In this document: in pieces, positions 19,990 to 31,335 of the stretch
Numbering within the stretch: position 1 is the first letter of the stretch
Layout of the letters: each line of letters opens with the position of its first letter
Assembly (NCBI GenBank): GCA_017163975.1
Contig: JAFFSR010000249.1
Span: 7,311,501 to 7,375,500 of the forward strand
DNA length: 64,000 nt
Source of the DNA: Anastatus disparis
Taxonomy: Eukaryota; Arthropoda; Insecta; Hymenoptera; Eupelmidae
Direction: 5' to 3'
The notes under the pieces: model-generated
Database searches by the model: none
What the model was told of the DNA's origin: nothing
The model's input: only the letters and a program-made list of their open reading frames with translations
Position numbers and translations under genes: made by a program

Positions 19990-21830
19990 CATATCTGAAA
20001 ATAACATTGGTTCCATGACAAATACATGGGTTTATTATTGTGATGCGAAACATTTCGCTTTCGAATATACTAAAAGTAACGATATCTCCAATTGTTGTCA
20101 TAAAGTGGAATCGTTAAAAAATCCTCCCTACTTAGAACAATTAAAGTTTTTAGCAACTGAATTAACGGAAGAAATTGATTTTCGACGAAATGTTAGGTTG
20201 TACAATGATGCTTTAGCATTCGCAAATTTTGGTGCTAATTTTGATACATTGCTGGGTAAAGAACCACAAGTTATTAGAATGTGTGGACAAATTCACCATA
20301 ATGTAGATGCGTTACATCCTAATAAAGATGAAGCACGTAAATATGGACAATTACATATTTTAGATAATGAAATGGCAACGATTAAACGGAAATAGTTTAA
20401 TATAAATTTAACATTATCAAAACATTTAGATATCTCGATAAATGACATAAACCCTCATGCCTAAGCCTATAAAATGATGCATAAAGTAGAAGAAGGAGAA
20501 CTACAACATTGTGCAAAAATCTATTATCCTCCAAGAACTGTTACTATGTCTATTGTCCGCAATAATAATTTGGATAAAAATAGATGTAATCTACCTATCT
20601 GTAATGAAGTTGCAATAGTATATGTTGGAGAAGACGATCTTCCTCTTATTGAACGTGATATTGTCATTTACTTTAAGTATGATTAACCAATTAGTATACC
20701 GACAATTAGCAAACATACAAATCCTATGACATATCCGCTTATTTATCCTAATGGTGGTTCTGGGTGGATGCCAAATATGATAAGTAAATTTGGAAAATCT
20801 AATATTTCAAATTTGAAATTTTATAATTATAGATTTAGTGTTAGAAATGAATTTAATTCATTCTTTAATTTGGAAAAATGATCTCAACAGTTTATTGTTG
20901 ATGCGTTTGAAAAAGTTGAAACCTCCAGAGTATATTTCATACGAAAAAACCAAAACGTATTAAGAAGTGATTGTTAGAAAGATGTTATGGACTAATTTAC
21001 ATAACAAAAAAAAATTAGATTCTTCAACAATTGGAAAAATGGTAATATTACCGACAAACTTTACAGAAAGTTCACGATTTTTAAAACAAAATTACATTGA
21101 CTTAATGACACTTGTAAAATTATTATGGCAAACCTGACCTCATTGTAACTATGACCTGTAACCCACTTTGGAAAGAAATAACTGAAAACTTGGAAATTTA
21201 TGAAAATGCAATAGATAGACTAGATATTATAATAAAAGTATTTTATAAAAAAGTGGAAGAATTAAAAAATTTAGTAATAAAAAAGGGAATATTAGGAAAA
21301 TGTATTGCATATAGTTATGTAATTAAATTTCAAAAACGAGGATTACTGCATATGCATATGTTGTTACTCTTAGATAAAAATGATAAATTTGACATTCCCG
21401 GAAAAAATGATAAAATAATAAGTGCAGAAATTCCAAATAGAGATATTTATCTAAAATTATATAGTATTGTTAAACAATTTATGATAAGCGGTCCCTGTGG
21501 TATGCAAAATATAAATTATCCGTGTATGGATAAAAATACGAAACGATGTACTGAAAAATTTTCCAAAAGAATTTAATAATACGACAATATTTAAATCAAA
21601 TCGATATCCACTATACAAACGTAAAAATGATGGCGTTAAAATAATTCTCAAAAATAAATTTACAGAAAGAATTGCAGATAATGGATTTGTTGTTCTTTAT
21701 AATCTTTACTTATTATTGAAATTTAATGCACACGTAAACGTAGAAGTTTGTTCCATCGTACAATGCATTAAATATTTACTCAAATACTGTTATAAAGGTC
21801 ATGATTGTGCATACATTAAAATACATTAAG
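19990..21830 (+). pseudogene. Helitron-like N domain and HUH Rep, broken
   Basis: The frame from about 20015 shows the Helitron N-terminal domain: YLEQLKFLATELTEE, YNDALAFANFGANFD, MCGQIHHNVDALHP, then ERDIVIYFKYD, YPLIYPNGGSGW and ESSRFLKQNY. The HUH endonuclease part follows from about 21125: TMTCNPLWKEI, then FQKRGLLHMHMLLLL, whose HxH chelates the catalytic metal, and ISGPCGMQN. The paired-tyrosine region (IKYLLKYCYKGHDCAYIK) lies at about 21765-21820. TAG near 20393, TAA near 20684, further stops around 20880-21000 and frameshifts before 21130 and after 21573 inactivate it. The Rep nicks one strand at the element 3' end. Confidence 0.88.
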
Positions 21831-21835
21831 TAAAT

Positions 21836-22380
21836 GTGAAAATAAATTCTTTAAATAATAAACAAAGGCAAATATTCAACTCTACTATAAGAAGTTTAAA
21901 CAACCAAAGTAAAGAAAAATATATTTTTATAGATGGATCAGGTGGAAGTGGAAAAAGTTATTTACTTAATGTTTTAATTGCTTATTCTAAATATCATACT
22001 ATACATAATTTATGTGTAGCTTGGACAGGTAAAGCAGTGAATTCATCAGTCGATGGAAAAACGGTGCATACAACATTTAAACTACCGTTAAATATAACAG
22101 ATTGTAGAACTTGCAATTCTAAGCTTAATTCTGCAGAAGGCAAACAATTAAAGGGAAAACAAATGATTATTTGGGATGAAACATCTATGACTTCAAAATT
22201 TGCTTTTGGAGCAATTGATCGTCTTTTTCAAGATTTATGCGATGCCAACCGGCCTTTCGGTGGTAAAACTGTAATTATATCAGGAGATTTTAGGCAAACA
22301 TTACAAATTGTATGACATGGAAACCGTATAAACGTTATTGATAATTCAGTTAAATTTAGTTTATTATGGCAAAATTTAGA
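21836..22380 (+). pseudogene. Helitron 2 PIF1 helicase, N-terminal part
   Basis: Starts NSLNNKQRQIF, has DGSGGSGKSY (Walker A with one Gly-to-Ser change), LCVAWTGKAV, MIIWDETSM (Walker B) and FGGKTVIISGDFRQ, then TGA at 22313. A further 60 bp of homology (HGNRIN..., LLWQNL) continues to about 22378, where satellite begins. The helicase C-terminal half with the last two motifs is lost. A deletion joins its start directly to the paired-tyrosine region upstream. Closest relative in the window is the helicase at 26.5-28.0 kb. Confidence 0.9.
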
Positions 22381-23472
22381 GCCCAAAATATAGAGCCAAA
22401 GTAAATATAAAAATCAAAAAAATATTGGTCTCAATAAATTTATCGCTATAGTAAAATAAGAATCAAAAAAATAAAAGAATCAGACAAATATTGCGCCCAA
22501 AAAAATATAAAATTAAAAAAAGTATAGAGCTTAAGTAAATATAAGAATCAAAAAAATATTGGGCCCAAAAAATTAGAAGTATCAGACAAATGTTGGGCCC
22601 AAAAAAGTATAGAGACCAAGAAAATATAATATGAAAAAAATATTGCGCCCAAAAAAATATAAGATTCAAAAAAATATAGAGCCCAAGAAAATATAAGAAT
22701 AAAAAAAATATAGAGCCTAAGTAAATATAAGAATCCAAATAATATCGGGCCCAAAAAATTAAAAGAATCAGACAAATATTGAGCTAAAAAAAATATAGAG
22801 ACCAAGAGAATATAATGATAAAAAAAATATTGCGCTCAAAAAATATAAGATTTAAAAAAATATAGAGCCCAAAAAAATATGAAACAAAAAAAAAGTTAAA
22901 AAAAAATAAGGCCCAGAAAAATAAGTGGTTAAAAAAAATTTAGAGGCTCGAAGAAAATAGGACTTGAATATAAGTAGGTCCAAAAAAATATAAGGCCTAG
23001 AGAAATATAGGACCAAAAAAAATATGGAACCAAAAAAATAACATGCCGAAAAAATGAGGCCCAAAGAAAATAGGACTAAAAATAATGTAAGGCCTAAAAA
23101 ATATAAGGCCCAGTAAAATATAGAGCTCAATAAAATATAAGATCCAAAAAAATATAAGATCCGAAAAAATTATAGAACCCATAAAAATATAAATTTCAAA
23201 AAAATATTAGGCACAAAAAATATAGAGCCAAAGAATATATAAGAATCGAAAAAATATTGAGCCCAAATAGGACTCAAAAAAATGTAGGGCCTGAAAAATA
23301 TAAGGCCGCAAAAAATATAGAGCCCAAAAAAATATAAGGCCCAAAAATATATAAAGCCTAAAATATATAGAGACTAAAAAAATATTGGGCCCAAAAAAAT
23401 ATTAGGCCTAAAAAAATATAGAGCATAATAATATATGAGAATCAAAAAAATATTGTGCCCAAAAAAATATTG
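22378..23472. repeat. GCCC/A-rich satellite array 1
   Basis: More than a kilobase of imperfect 17-20 bp units of the type GCCCAAAAAAATATAAG or AGAGCCCAAAAAAATATA. The same unit forms array 2 at 28340-28880. The phase drifts and units vary, which suggests an old array. Apparent long minus-strand frames (FFLGLYFFGPNI-like) are only translations of the repeat. Confidence 0.9.
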
Positions 23473-23719
23473 AAATTTTTTTACTTTTTATTTTTTACCT
23501 GCTAAAAAATACTTTACATATTGAGTATTAATTTTCTATATAACGTCTGCAATATGTAATACAATATTTGTATACAAATAATCTCTAAATCTTTACAAGT
23601 TACAAAATTATTCATAACTGTTTATAATAATAATAACAATATTATTTGATAAATATATATTTGAAAATTCAAATATTTGGATGGTTAGCGAGCAGCGCGA
23701 GCAGGGGGGGACCCCCTAG
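23473..23719 (+). repeat. Helitron 2 3' terminal region
   Basis: Ends GGTTAGCGAGCAGCGCGAGC then GGGGGGGACCCCCTAG before T and a TA tract. The GGGGG/CCCCC pair makes the terminal hairpin. It is almost the same as the end at 33281-33316, so these two belong to one Helitron family. Confidence 0.8.
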
Positions 23720-23720
23720 T

Positions 23721-24870
23721 ATATATATATACATATATTAGGGTGGCGCTTATTTCTTAAACTTCTTAAATACCGGCTCTCATCCCTGATATCTGTTTGT
23801 TGAACCCAAAAACTACGAACGCATTAAAAAAACTTGGTTCCGAAGAAGAAAAACTTATTTCAATTGTAAAAAGCGCTTTTTTTCGTATTTTTTTACATTT
23901 TTTTATTCCCATGTATTGCTTTTTCTAAAAAAAAAATTTCAGAAAGCTAAAATATACTTAAATTATCTTTGTGGGTAAAAACAGTGTCCCCTGTGGTAAT
24001 TTTGGAACGAAAAACATTTTTTTGTCAACTATTTAGCTCTTAAATTTTCTAAAAATTCACAAAAATGTACTTATTTTTATGGTTTTTTGGAATTATTAAC
24101 AGGTAATCAACATTGGAGCCTAAAATAATTTACACCATCAAAAAGAAATGTTTGAGACCTTTAATTTTATTTATTTTAAAAAAATTTTTTTAGGTGATTT
24201 CATTATCCAGATATGGCGATTTGAAGTTGCGAAGAAAATTGAAAGATAAAATCTGTGAACAGGGTACCCGGATTTTTAAGCTTTTTTTACTTTTAAATAC
24301 ACTTTAGATTCTTGACTCTCTAAAGCTTCTTTGAAATCAATCTATTGATTGTCTTTAAATTGATAAAAGTTACATATTTTACATCATTTTTTTTCTGATT
24401 GCTGCAAACTCTTTCTTTAAAAAAAATGTTATGATTTTTATTATTGAAAAAAGTGACGGAATTTGTGCGCAAACATCGAATCTTCGATTTGTAAGTTCAA
24501 TACTTCACTGCTTGGTTTTAGCATGCACTTTTCTAATCGATCTTTCATTAAAATTAGACAACTAAGTTTTGATCCCTGTAATATAAAATATTATTCAAAT
24601 TTTCAAAATTAATTGTTTGTAAATAGAGGTGATCAAGTTTTTAGATTAATTGCTTATAAATAGAGATGAACAAGTTTTAAGTTTGCAGTTTAGCTATTTA
24701 AAAAAAAATCAATGTATTAACAAAAATATATCTATTTTCGTTATTTCATTATTTAATTCTCAATTTCTTTATTAAGAGACTGCTCTATACCGACACAGAT
24801 ACCTGTTTCACCAACTGTATTTAAAATTTACTTTTTATAAAAACTAGTTACTGGAGGTAGAAATTAAGAG
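23721..24870. other. Non-coding block, possible DNA-transposon end
   Basis: After a TA tract the sequence opens AGGGTGGCGCTTATTT, resembling a terminal repeat, but no inverted partner was found in the window. It is moderately AT-rich with repeated T runs, and no coding frame is supported. It ends where Helitron 3 coding homology begins. Confidence 0.35.
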
Positions 24871-25790
24871 ATGGTTTCGATGTGTATAATAAATTGTCCA
24901 TATATGGATAAAAATACGAAACAATGTACGAAAAATTTTCTAAAAAAATTTAATAATACAACAACATTTAAATCAAATGGATATCCACTATACAAACGCA
25001 AAAATGATGGCGTCAAAATTATTTTCAAAAATAAATTTACAGAAAAAATTGCAGATAGGGGATTTGTTGCTCCTTACAATCCTTACTTATAATTGAAATC
25101 TAATGCACACAAAAACGTAGAAGTTTATTTCACTGTACAATGCATTAAATATTTATTCAAATACTATTATAAAGGTCATGATTGTGCATACATTAAAATA
25201 CATCAAGTAAATGTAGATTTTCAATCAGAAAATAAAGACATTTTTCAAAATGACAATAGTGAAAATGTTGAATATGAATATGACAAAATCCAACAATACA
25301 TTAATACACGATATCTATGTCCACCTGAAGCAATGCACAGATTATGAGAATATCCTTTACATGTTATTTCTCATACTATAAAACGTCTAAGCGTTCATGA
25401 AGGAAATCAACAAAACGTATTTTTTAAAGAACGAAAAGAAGAAATGATCATGCAAAAAAATGTGGGAATAACATTAACTGCATATTTTGAATTGAATAGA
25501 GAAGATTTTGAAGCACGAAATTACTTGTATTCAGAAATACCAAATTTTTATACATTTGATGAAAAACTGAAAAAGTGGAATAAAAGAAAGAAAAAAACCA
25601 ATACTTAGTAGAATGTACTTAGTAAGTCCAAAAGATAAAGAACGTTATTTTATTAGGTTATAACTATTACATGTGAAAGGAGCCACGTCTTTTGAAGCTT
25701 TTGATTTTGCGTACTGTTGATGATGTGATGTACAATTCGTTTTATGAGGCAGCTAAGGCAAAACAATTGGGTCTTTGCATGAAAATTTTT
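24871..25790 (+). pseudogene. Helitron 3 Rep C-terminus and linker, broken
   Basis: Begins in the conserved cysteine segment (CPYMDKNTKQCTKNF) and continues PLYKRKNDG, VAPYNPYL, IKYLFKYYYKGHDCAYIK (the paired-tyrosine region), QQYINTRYLCPPEAMHRL, SHTIKRLSVHEGNQQ, LTAYFELNRED and NYLYSEIP. Stops occur at 25090 and 25345 and several after 25600, with frameshifts. The last recognisable part is YNSFYEAAKAKQLGL near 25730-25780. The HUH motif lies upstream of the preserved part and is missing. It is closely related to Helitron 2. Confidence 0.88.
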
Positions 25791-26067
25791 TTTTGAATCC
25801 ATTATATCCGTCATTTAGGAAAAGAAAAAATAAAAGACACGTATTTTTTCTTATATCATCAAAATGAAAACTCAAAGAGATAGAAGCAGTTAAAATTGTG
25901 TGACGTCACGGTTGTTTTAGCAATCGTGACGTCATATACATTGGTGCTATATCTATATATATCAAAATTGTATTAATTTCTACTGGCTATAACTTTTGCA
26001 ATTCATCATATTTTAAAAAACAAAAAAATATGGGTCTTTTATTTTTTCGTATTCTACCTGACGTATA
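25791..26067. other. Insert between Helitron 3 halves, with CRE-like hairpin
   Basis: Helitron homology is lost here. At 25901-25934 two TGACGTCA palindromes face each other across a short loop, together forming a stem of about 14 bp. TGACGTCA is the canonical cAMP-response/ATF site. The rest is AT-rich. Confidence 0.45.
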
Positions 26068-26302
26068 CACTGTTAAAAAAAAATATTAAATTTAATATAA
26101 AATATGAAATCAGCTTCCGATCCGTGTTATTAATTTTAAAAATTAATTCTTAAAATTAATAATTTCACCTAAATTTTACTAGAAAATTGCATGAAAATTA
26201 ATAATTTTATCGTAATTTTAAGAATTAATTTTTAAAATTAATAACACGGATCGGAAGCTGGTTTCATATTTTACATTAAATTTAATATTTTTGTTAACAG
26301 TG
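26068..26302. mobile_element. Tc1/mariner-type MITE, 235 bp
   Basis: Ends CACTGTTAA... and ...TTAACAGTG, with inverted complementarity continuing through GCTTCCGATCCGTGTTATTAA on both sides. TA flanks both ends (26066-26067 and 26303-26304), the target duplication of Tc1/mariner elements. It has no coding frame. It sits between the two halves of Helitron 3. Confidence 0.88.
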
Positions 26303-28100
26303 TATAATGAATTTTTTAATTCAAAGATCCAATTAATTAATGAAGATGAAGAATGGAATAGATGTTTGGAAGAAGCATCTTCAACAGAATTCCCTTATGC
26401 TCTTTGTGAATTATTTGCTTTTATTTGCGTTTTTCATTATCCTATAAATGCACGAGATTTATATGAAAAATATAAAGATAAATTTTACCATCCTGAATAC
26501 AAAAAAATATAGGTGAAGATCATGCATTGAACGTTGTTAAAAATAATTTAAAAGTCAATGGATTTTCATTGAACGATTTGGATTTACCCAACATAAGCAC
26601 ATTTATAGAAGAAGATAATAATCAAACAATTTTAAATCATAATAATAATATTCTTAATGAATTAGAAATGAAAATAAATTCTTTAAACGATAAACAAAAG
26701 CAAATATTCAACTCTACTATAAAAAGTTTAAACAACCAAAGTAAAGAAAAATATATTTTTATAGATGGACCAGGTGGAAGTGGGAAAAGTTATTTACTTG
26801 ACGTTTTGATAGCTTATTTTAAATATCATACCATACATTATTTATGTGTAGCTTAGACAGGTATAGCGGCGAATTTATTAGTCGATGAAAAAACCGTGCA
26901 TACAACATTTAAACTACTGTTAAATATAGCAGATTGTACAACTTGTAATGTTAAGCCTAATTCTGCAGAAGGCAAACAATTGAAGAAAACACAAATAATT
27001 ATTTAGGATGAAATATCCATGACTTCAAAATTTGCTTTTGAAGCAGTTGATCGTTTTTTTCAAGATTTATGCGATGTAAACCAACCCTTCGGTGGTAAAA
27101 CTGTAATTGTATCAGGAGATTTCAGACAAACATTACCAATTGTACGACATGGTAGCCGTATGAACATTATTAAAAATTCAGTTAAATTTAGTTTATAATG
27201 GCAAAATTTTAAGCAAATGAAGTTAAATGAAAATCTGCGAGTTTCGGATAGTGATAATAATTTTAAACAATGGTTATTAGATATCGGAGAAGGAAAATGC
27301 CGCAATGTTTTTGAAGATGATAATGAACTAAGTGCTATACCAGATAATTTTATCATTAAAGAAAATCTTGTCGAAGAAATATTCGGAAAAAAAATAAAAA
27401 TAAACAATACGAATCTAACGGAAAAAGTTATTTTGGCTCCTAAAAATAATGATGATACCGAAATCAATAACAATGTTTTGAATTTAATGGAAGGAAACCA
27501 TGTTGAATATTTAAGTATTGATACAGCTGAAGATGATAACAAAGAAAATTTAGATATTATGTTACCTACAGAATTTTTAAATAAGTTAACTTCTAATGGA
27601 CTTCCACCACATAAATTGCATTTAAAACTAGGGGCTATAATAATACTTTTAAGAAATTTAAATGTCAATAAGGGACTTTGTAATAGAACAAGGTTGATAG
27701 TAAAAAAATTTCCTAAATATTCCATTCAAGCGGAATTAGCAACTGGTCAAAACAAAGGTAAATTAGTTTTTATTCCAAGAATAAGTTTATCTCCATCTAC
27801 GAAAGAAATGTGTAATAGTTTCCTATTAGATTAGGATTTGCGAGGACTATTAATAAATCACAAGGACAATCTTATAAAAAAATTGGTGTTTATTTGCCGT
27901 CACCAGTTTTCAGTCATGGGCAATTATATGTTGCTCTTTCAAGGACGAATTTTAAAAATAATTTTAAATTATTTTGAGGTGACCACGCTATTGTCAACGG
28001 AGAAAATAAAAATGATCAGAACACAATATATACAAAAAACATTGTTAATAAGAGATATTATAAAGAATATGTCAAGAGATGTTGTATATGTTGTTGTGTA
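26303..28100 (+). pseudogene. Helitron 3 linker and PIF1 helicase, broken
   Basis: Starts YNEFFNSKIQLINEDEEWNR and continues LCELFAFICVFHYPINARDL, then the helicase: NSLNDKQKQIFNS, DGPGGSGKSYLLD (Walker A), LCVA then TAG, TGIAANLL, a Walker B read as III-stop-DEISM, FGGKTVIVSGDFRQTLPIV, NENLRVSD, VILAPKNND, LPPHKLHLKLGAII, LVFIPRISL, and in another frame [18 protein letters not shown] and [11 protein letters not shown]. The two TAG stops fall on conserved tryptophans of the family. At least one frameshift occurs near 27830. Nearly all helicase motifs are recognisable, but the gene cannot make a protein. Confidence 0.9.
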
Positions 28101-28190
28101 ATAGTTGAACTCGAAATATAATAAAAAATATAATATTTACTAAAATATATATATGATATTAATTGACGCTTTCAAAATAGTTCATATGAT

Positions 28191-28325
28191 GTTGAATCAG
28201 CTATATAAGAGGACGCGCTGTTAAATCGGCTGCATATGGGGATGCGCTGTTGAATCGGCTGCATATTGGAATGCGCTGTTGAATTGACTGCATATTGGGA
28301 TGCGCTGTTTAATCAGCTGCATATT
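28191..28325 (+). repeat. 29-bp tandem repeat, about 4.7 units
   Basis: Units start at 28191, 28220, 28249, 28278 and 28307, of the type GTTGAATCGGCTGCATATT plus GGGATGCGCT. Copy-to-copy differences are few. The core is GC-richer than its surroundings. It lies between Helitron 3 and satellite array 2. Confidence 0.9.
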
Positions 28326-28339
28326 ATCTGCATATTTAT

Positions 28340-28880
28340 AGAGCTAAATACAATATAGGACCTGAAAAATTATTGGGCCCAAAAAAATAAGGCCTAAGAA
28401 AATATAAGGCCCAAAAAAATATAAAGCCCAAAAAATATAGAGACCAAAAAAATATTGGGTTCAAAAAATTATTGGGCCTAAAAAAATATAGGGCGCAAGA
28501 AAATATAAGGCTCAAAAAATATAAGACCCAAAAAATATAGAGACGAAAAAATTATTGGGCCAAAAAAAATAAGGCCCAAAAAAATATAAAGCTTAAATAC
28601 AGAGACCAAAAAAATATTGGGCCCAAAAAAATATAAGGTGCAAGAAAATATAAGGCTCAAAAAAATATAAAGCCCAAAAAAATATAGAACTAAAAAAATA
28701 TTGGACCCAAAAAAATAAGGCTCAAAAAAATAAAAAGCCCAAGAAAATATAAGGATGAAAAAAAGGAGGGCCCAAAAAAATGGATATTGAATAAAAATAT
28801 AGGGCCCAAAATAATATAAGACCCAAAAAAATATGGCCCAAAAAGAAGCTTGTGACTAATGAGTACTAATTATATAGGGC
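28340..28880. repeat. GCCC/A-rich satellite array 2
   Basis: Same unit type as 22378-23472 (GCCCAAAAAAATATAAGG). Both arrays follow Helitron helicase sequence, at 22378 inside the gene and here after it. Confidence 0.9.
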
Positions 28881-29039
28881 CCAATAAAAAATGACTACTT
28901 TTATTACCAAAAGATTAGACCTATTTAAAAAATGCGGAGAATCGGAGAACCGAAGAAACGGAAAAATTTTCACAATGACATTTTTATCGTTTTCAGACAT
29001 TAAAAATTTTAATGTAAAATTAATGAAATGCATCATTAA

Positions 29040-29400
29040 CAGTATGTCGGAGTTCTCCCATCCCCCGCCTCTTAATAATATTTTTATTTAAAGCTTATTA
29101 ATAAACAGTGCGTCAAATCATGTTCTTTCGCTACAGTCAGAAAATTCGTAAGATCAATCCCAAGTGCGGACAAGGAATACACCAAAACACTATACATAAA
29201 AAGTTATAAGCAAACTTTCTATCTATAGTATTTTGAGGCTAGGCTTATCGAGATGTTGATATCTAATTTTTATTCAAATAGTATCAACATAGTTTTAGTG
29301 CGCATACATCAGTATATTTGTTTAGATAATTAATTTTTAAAAATATTAGTAAAATAAAAAAAGCGAAAATCGATTTCAACAACTCCAACATTCCGTTAAA
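29040..29400 (+). repeat. Dispersed 400-bp repeat, copy 2
   Basis: Full-length match to 18540-18937: CTTCTAATAATATTTT/CTCTTAATAATATTTT, TTTCGCTACAGTCAGAAAAT, CAAGTGCGGACAAGG, ATACATAAAAAGTTATAAGC, TTATCGAGATGTTGATATC and the end TCCCGTTAA/TTCCGTTAA. In both places it lies close to Helitron sequence. Confidence 0.7.
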
Positions 29401-29587
29401 AACAAAGACACAAAAAATAATTAATCAGTCAATATTTGTTCAAAGTTATAAATACTCTAGTAAACGAACAAACAATAAATAAATTAAGATACAAAGCACA
29501 GTGTGAATGTGTGTATTAAACTATTGAAAATAGAAATATATATTTATCGTAGATGCTTTTAAAAATAGATTATGTATCAACAGTAGT

Positions 29588-29850
29588 ATGTTTCATATTA
29601 GAAAATAATCGCGATATTATGAAATATATGAAAGCTTACATTGGCTGAGTAATCGCCACTTAATAAATTCTTTTCAAATGTTTCATATTAGAAAATAATC
29701 GCGATATTATTAAATATCTGAAAACTTACAATGGCTGAGTAATCGCCACTTGAAAAGTTATTATTTAAACTCTTGTGTTAAATAAGCAATCACGATATTA
29801 AAAATTATCCAAAAATGTACATTGGCTGAGTTATCGCCTCATATAATATT
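29588..29850 (+). repeat. 90-bp tandem repeat, three units
   Basis: Units start at 29588, 29678 and about 29771. Each holds AAAATAATCGCGATATTA (third copy AAGCAATCACGATATTA) and ACATTGGCTGAGTAATCGCC. The third unit is more diverged and shorter. Confidence 0.85.
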
Positions 29851-31290
29851 GTAAATTTTTACCAGCATGAAGTAAATAAATGATTAAATGAAATGGAAAA
29901 AATTGTTTTATTGCTTTATATAAGGTCACATCGTATATAAAAAAATTTAGGAGTCATGCATAAAAAGCTATAGAGAACCTGTGTATTTATATGAGCCCAC
30001 ATAATTTATATACGATGTATCCATAGTCCATACACAATATGCATAAATGTGTCTAATTATGTAAATCTTATTCATAGTCAATATATTATCTCCATTAAAA
30101 TTTTTTTTTTATTCGAAAACCAATTTTCTTATGAGCAAAGGACAGAAATATGATTCTTCCTCTTAAAATATATCTTCATTTTCTATAATTTTGTAATAGT
30201 ATTAGATATCTCTAATGATTTCAAAGATTTATGTCATAGACATTAAGAAAATAATATTTATAATAAATGATGTTTAAATAAATTACTTTTTATTTTTGTA
30301 AAAATAAAAGATTCATGATTTCATTTAAATAGCAAGAATGTTTATTGTTTGGTTAAATAAACAAAAATGTTAAAGATTGAATAAAAATTATATGTGAATG
30401 CATAACTGATTCAGGATTTCTTTAACTTTGGAATTTGACTTATATATATTTTAAATGATTTGATTCAAATAAAATGAATTACTAATATGATTTCTTAACT
30501 TTCGTGGTAAGTAAATAATTGCTAAGATTTATAAATTCTCAAATTTTTTAAATAATAACGCTGATTACCTGTATATCGGAATGATGTTTGACGAAAAAAG
30601 GTTAAAATAATTCACTAATTACGATAGTAATATGCTTTCTTGAAGTTAAATTTCGCTGGCATTATTTGAACGAAAAATTCATAAATTAGTAGGGATACTG
30701 CCGCAAATTTATATGCGACATGATTTGTATGAATAATCTTTATGTATGGGTATCGACTACGAGTAAATCAACATATTTCATGGAAGTTGCATGAATCTTA
30801 AGCAATTGTTCTTTTAAAATCTTTTGATTTCCGAGTATTCTTCGACCTAATCAAACAACCTTAGAATCTAAATCTATAAAAATCTCCAAGTTTCATTTGA
30901 CGTAATCCCTGCTAATAATGCCTGTAAACTTCATAACCGGTATGGAAAATTTCAAAATTCATTCATATAGACGATTTCCAGGTAGCCAGGATCACCTGGA
31001 TATTGTGAAATGTCATCTCGGGAAACGTACATGTTATTAATAAATAATGGCTAAATTTCAAAAGATATTCTTGTAGACAATGTTTATCTTACTCGGAACA
31101 TCCATGTTTGGCTCGATAACATTTTGAACAACTTCAAAGTAGTTATTAAACTATAAGTAGAATTCCAAAAGTTTTTGCTGTAGATGATGTTTAAGTTGTC
31201 ATTAACACCTAGGTATCTAAAGACGGCGATCGTGGGTACCACAGCATAGTAAATGACTATTTTTTAACGAGTGTCTACATCGAAAAGGTA
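29851..31290. other. 1.4 kb without recognised gene or repeat
   Basis: AT-rich, with a more balanced stretch at 30800-31260. I checked both strands for exons of the PDPR-like gene that lies further right and saw none that is convincing. It may be intron. Confidence 0.35.
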
Positions 31291-31295
31291 AAGTA

Positions 31296-31301
31296 TGTAT
31301 C

Positions 31302-31335
<34 letters not shown>

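Larger units (their letters stand above)
17609..23719 (+). mobile_element. Helitron 2, decayed and satellite-filled
   Basis: Contains, in order, a protease relic, a short acidic frame, a Lys-rich repeat region, Helitron N-terminal and HUH domains, and the first half of a PIF1 helicase, then a satellite array and a Helitron 3' end (CTAG at 23716-23719). Relative to Helitron 3, about 1.4 kb between the paired-tyrosine region and the helicase is deleted near 21830, and the helicase is cut off at about 22378. The 5' end was not found, so the left limit is only the first coding relic. Confidence 0.6.

Noticed and set aside
22463..23182. Several long overlapping minus-strand frames rich in Phe, Leu, Gly and Ile, membrane-protein-like
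   Set aside because: They are translations of the GCCC/A-rich satellite in different phases; the same pseudo-protein appears at 28478-28660 in array 2.
27060..27725. 221-codon minus frame
   Set aside because: It is antisense to a clear Helitron helicase; the plus strand explains the conservation.
30970..31020. Minus-strand stretch considered as the next PDPR exon
   Set aside because: The expected HTGEPGF-type segment is not present; the translation has stops and no splice signals.
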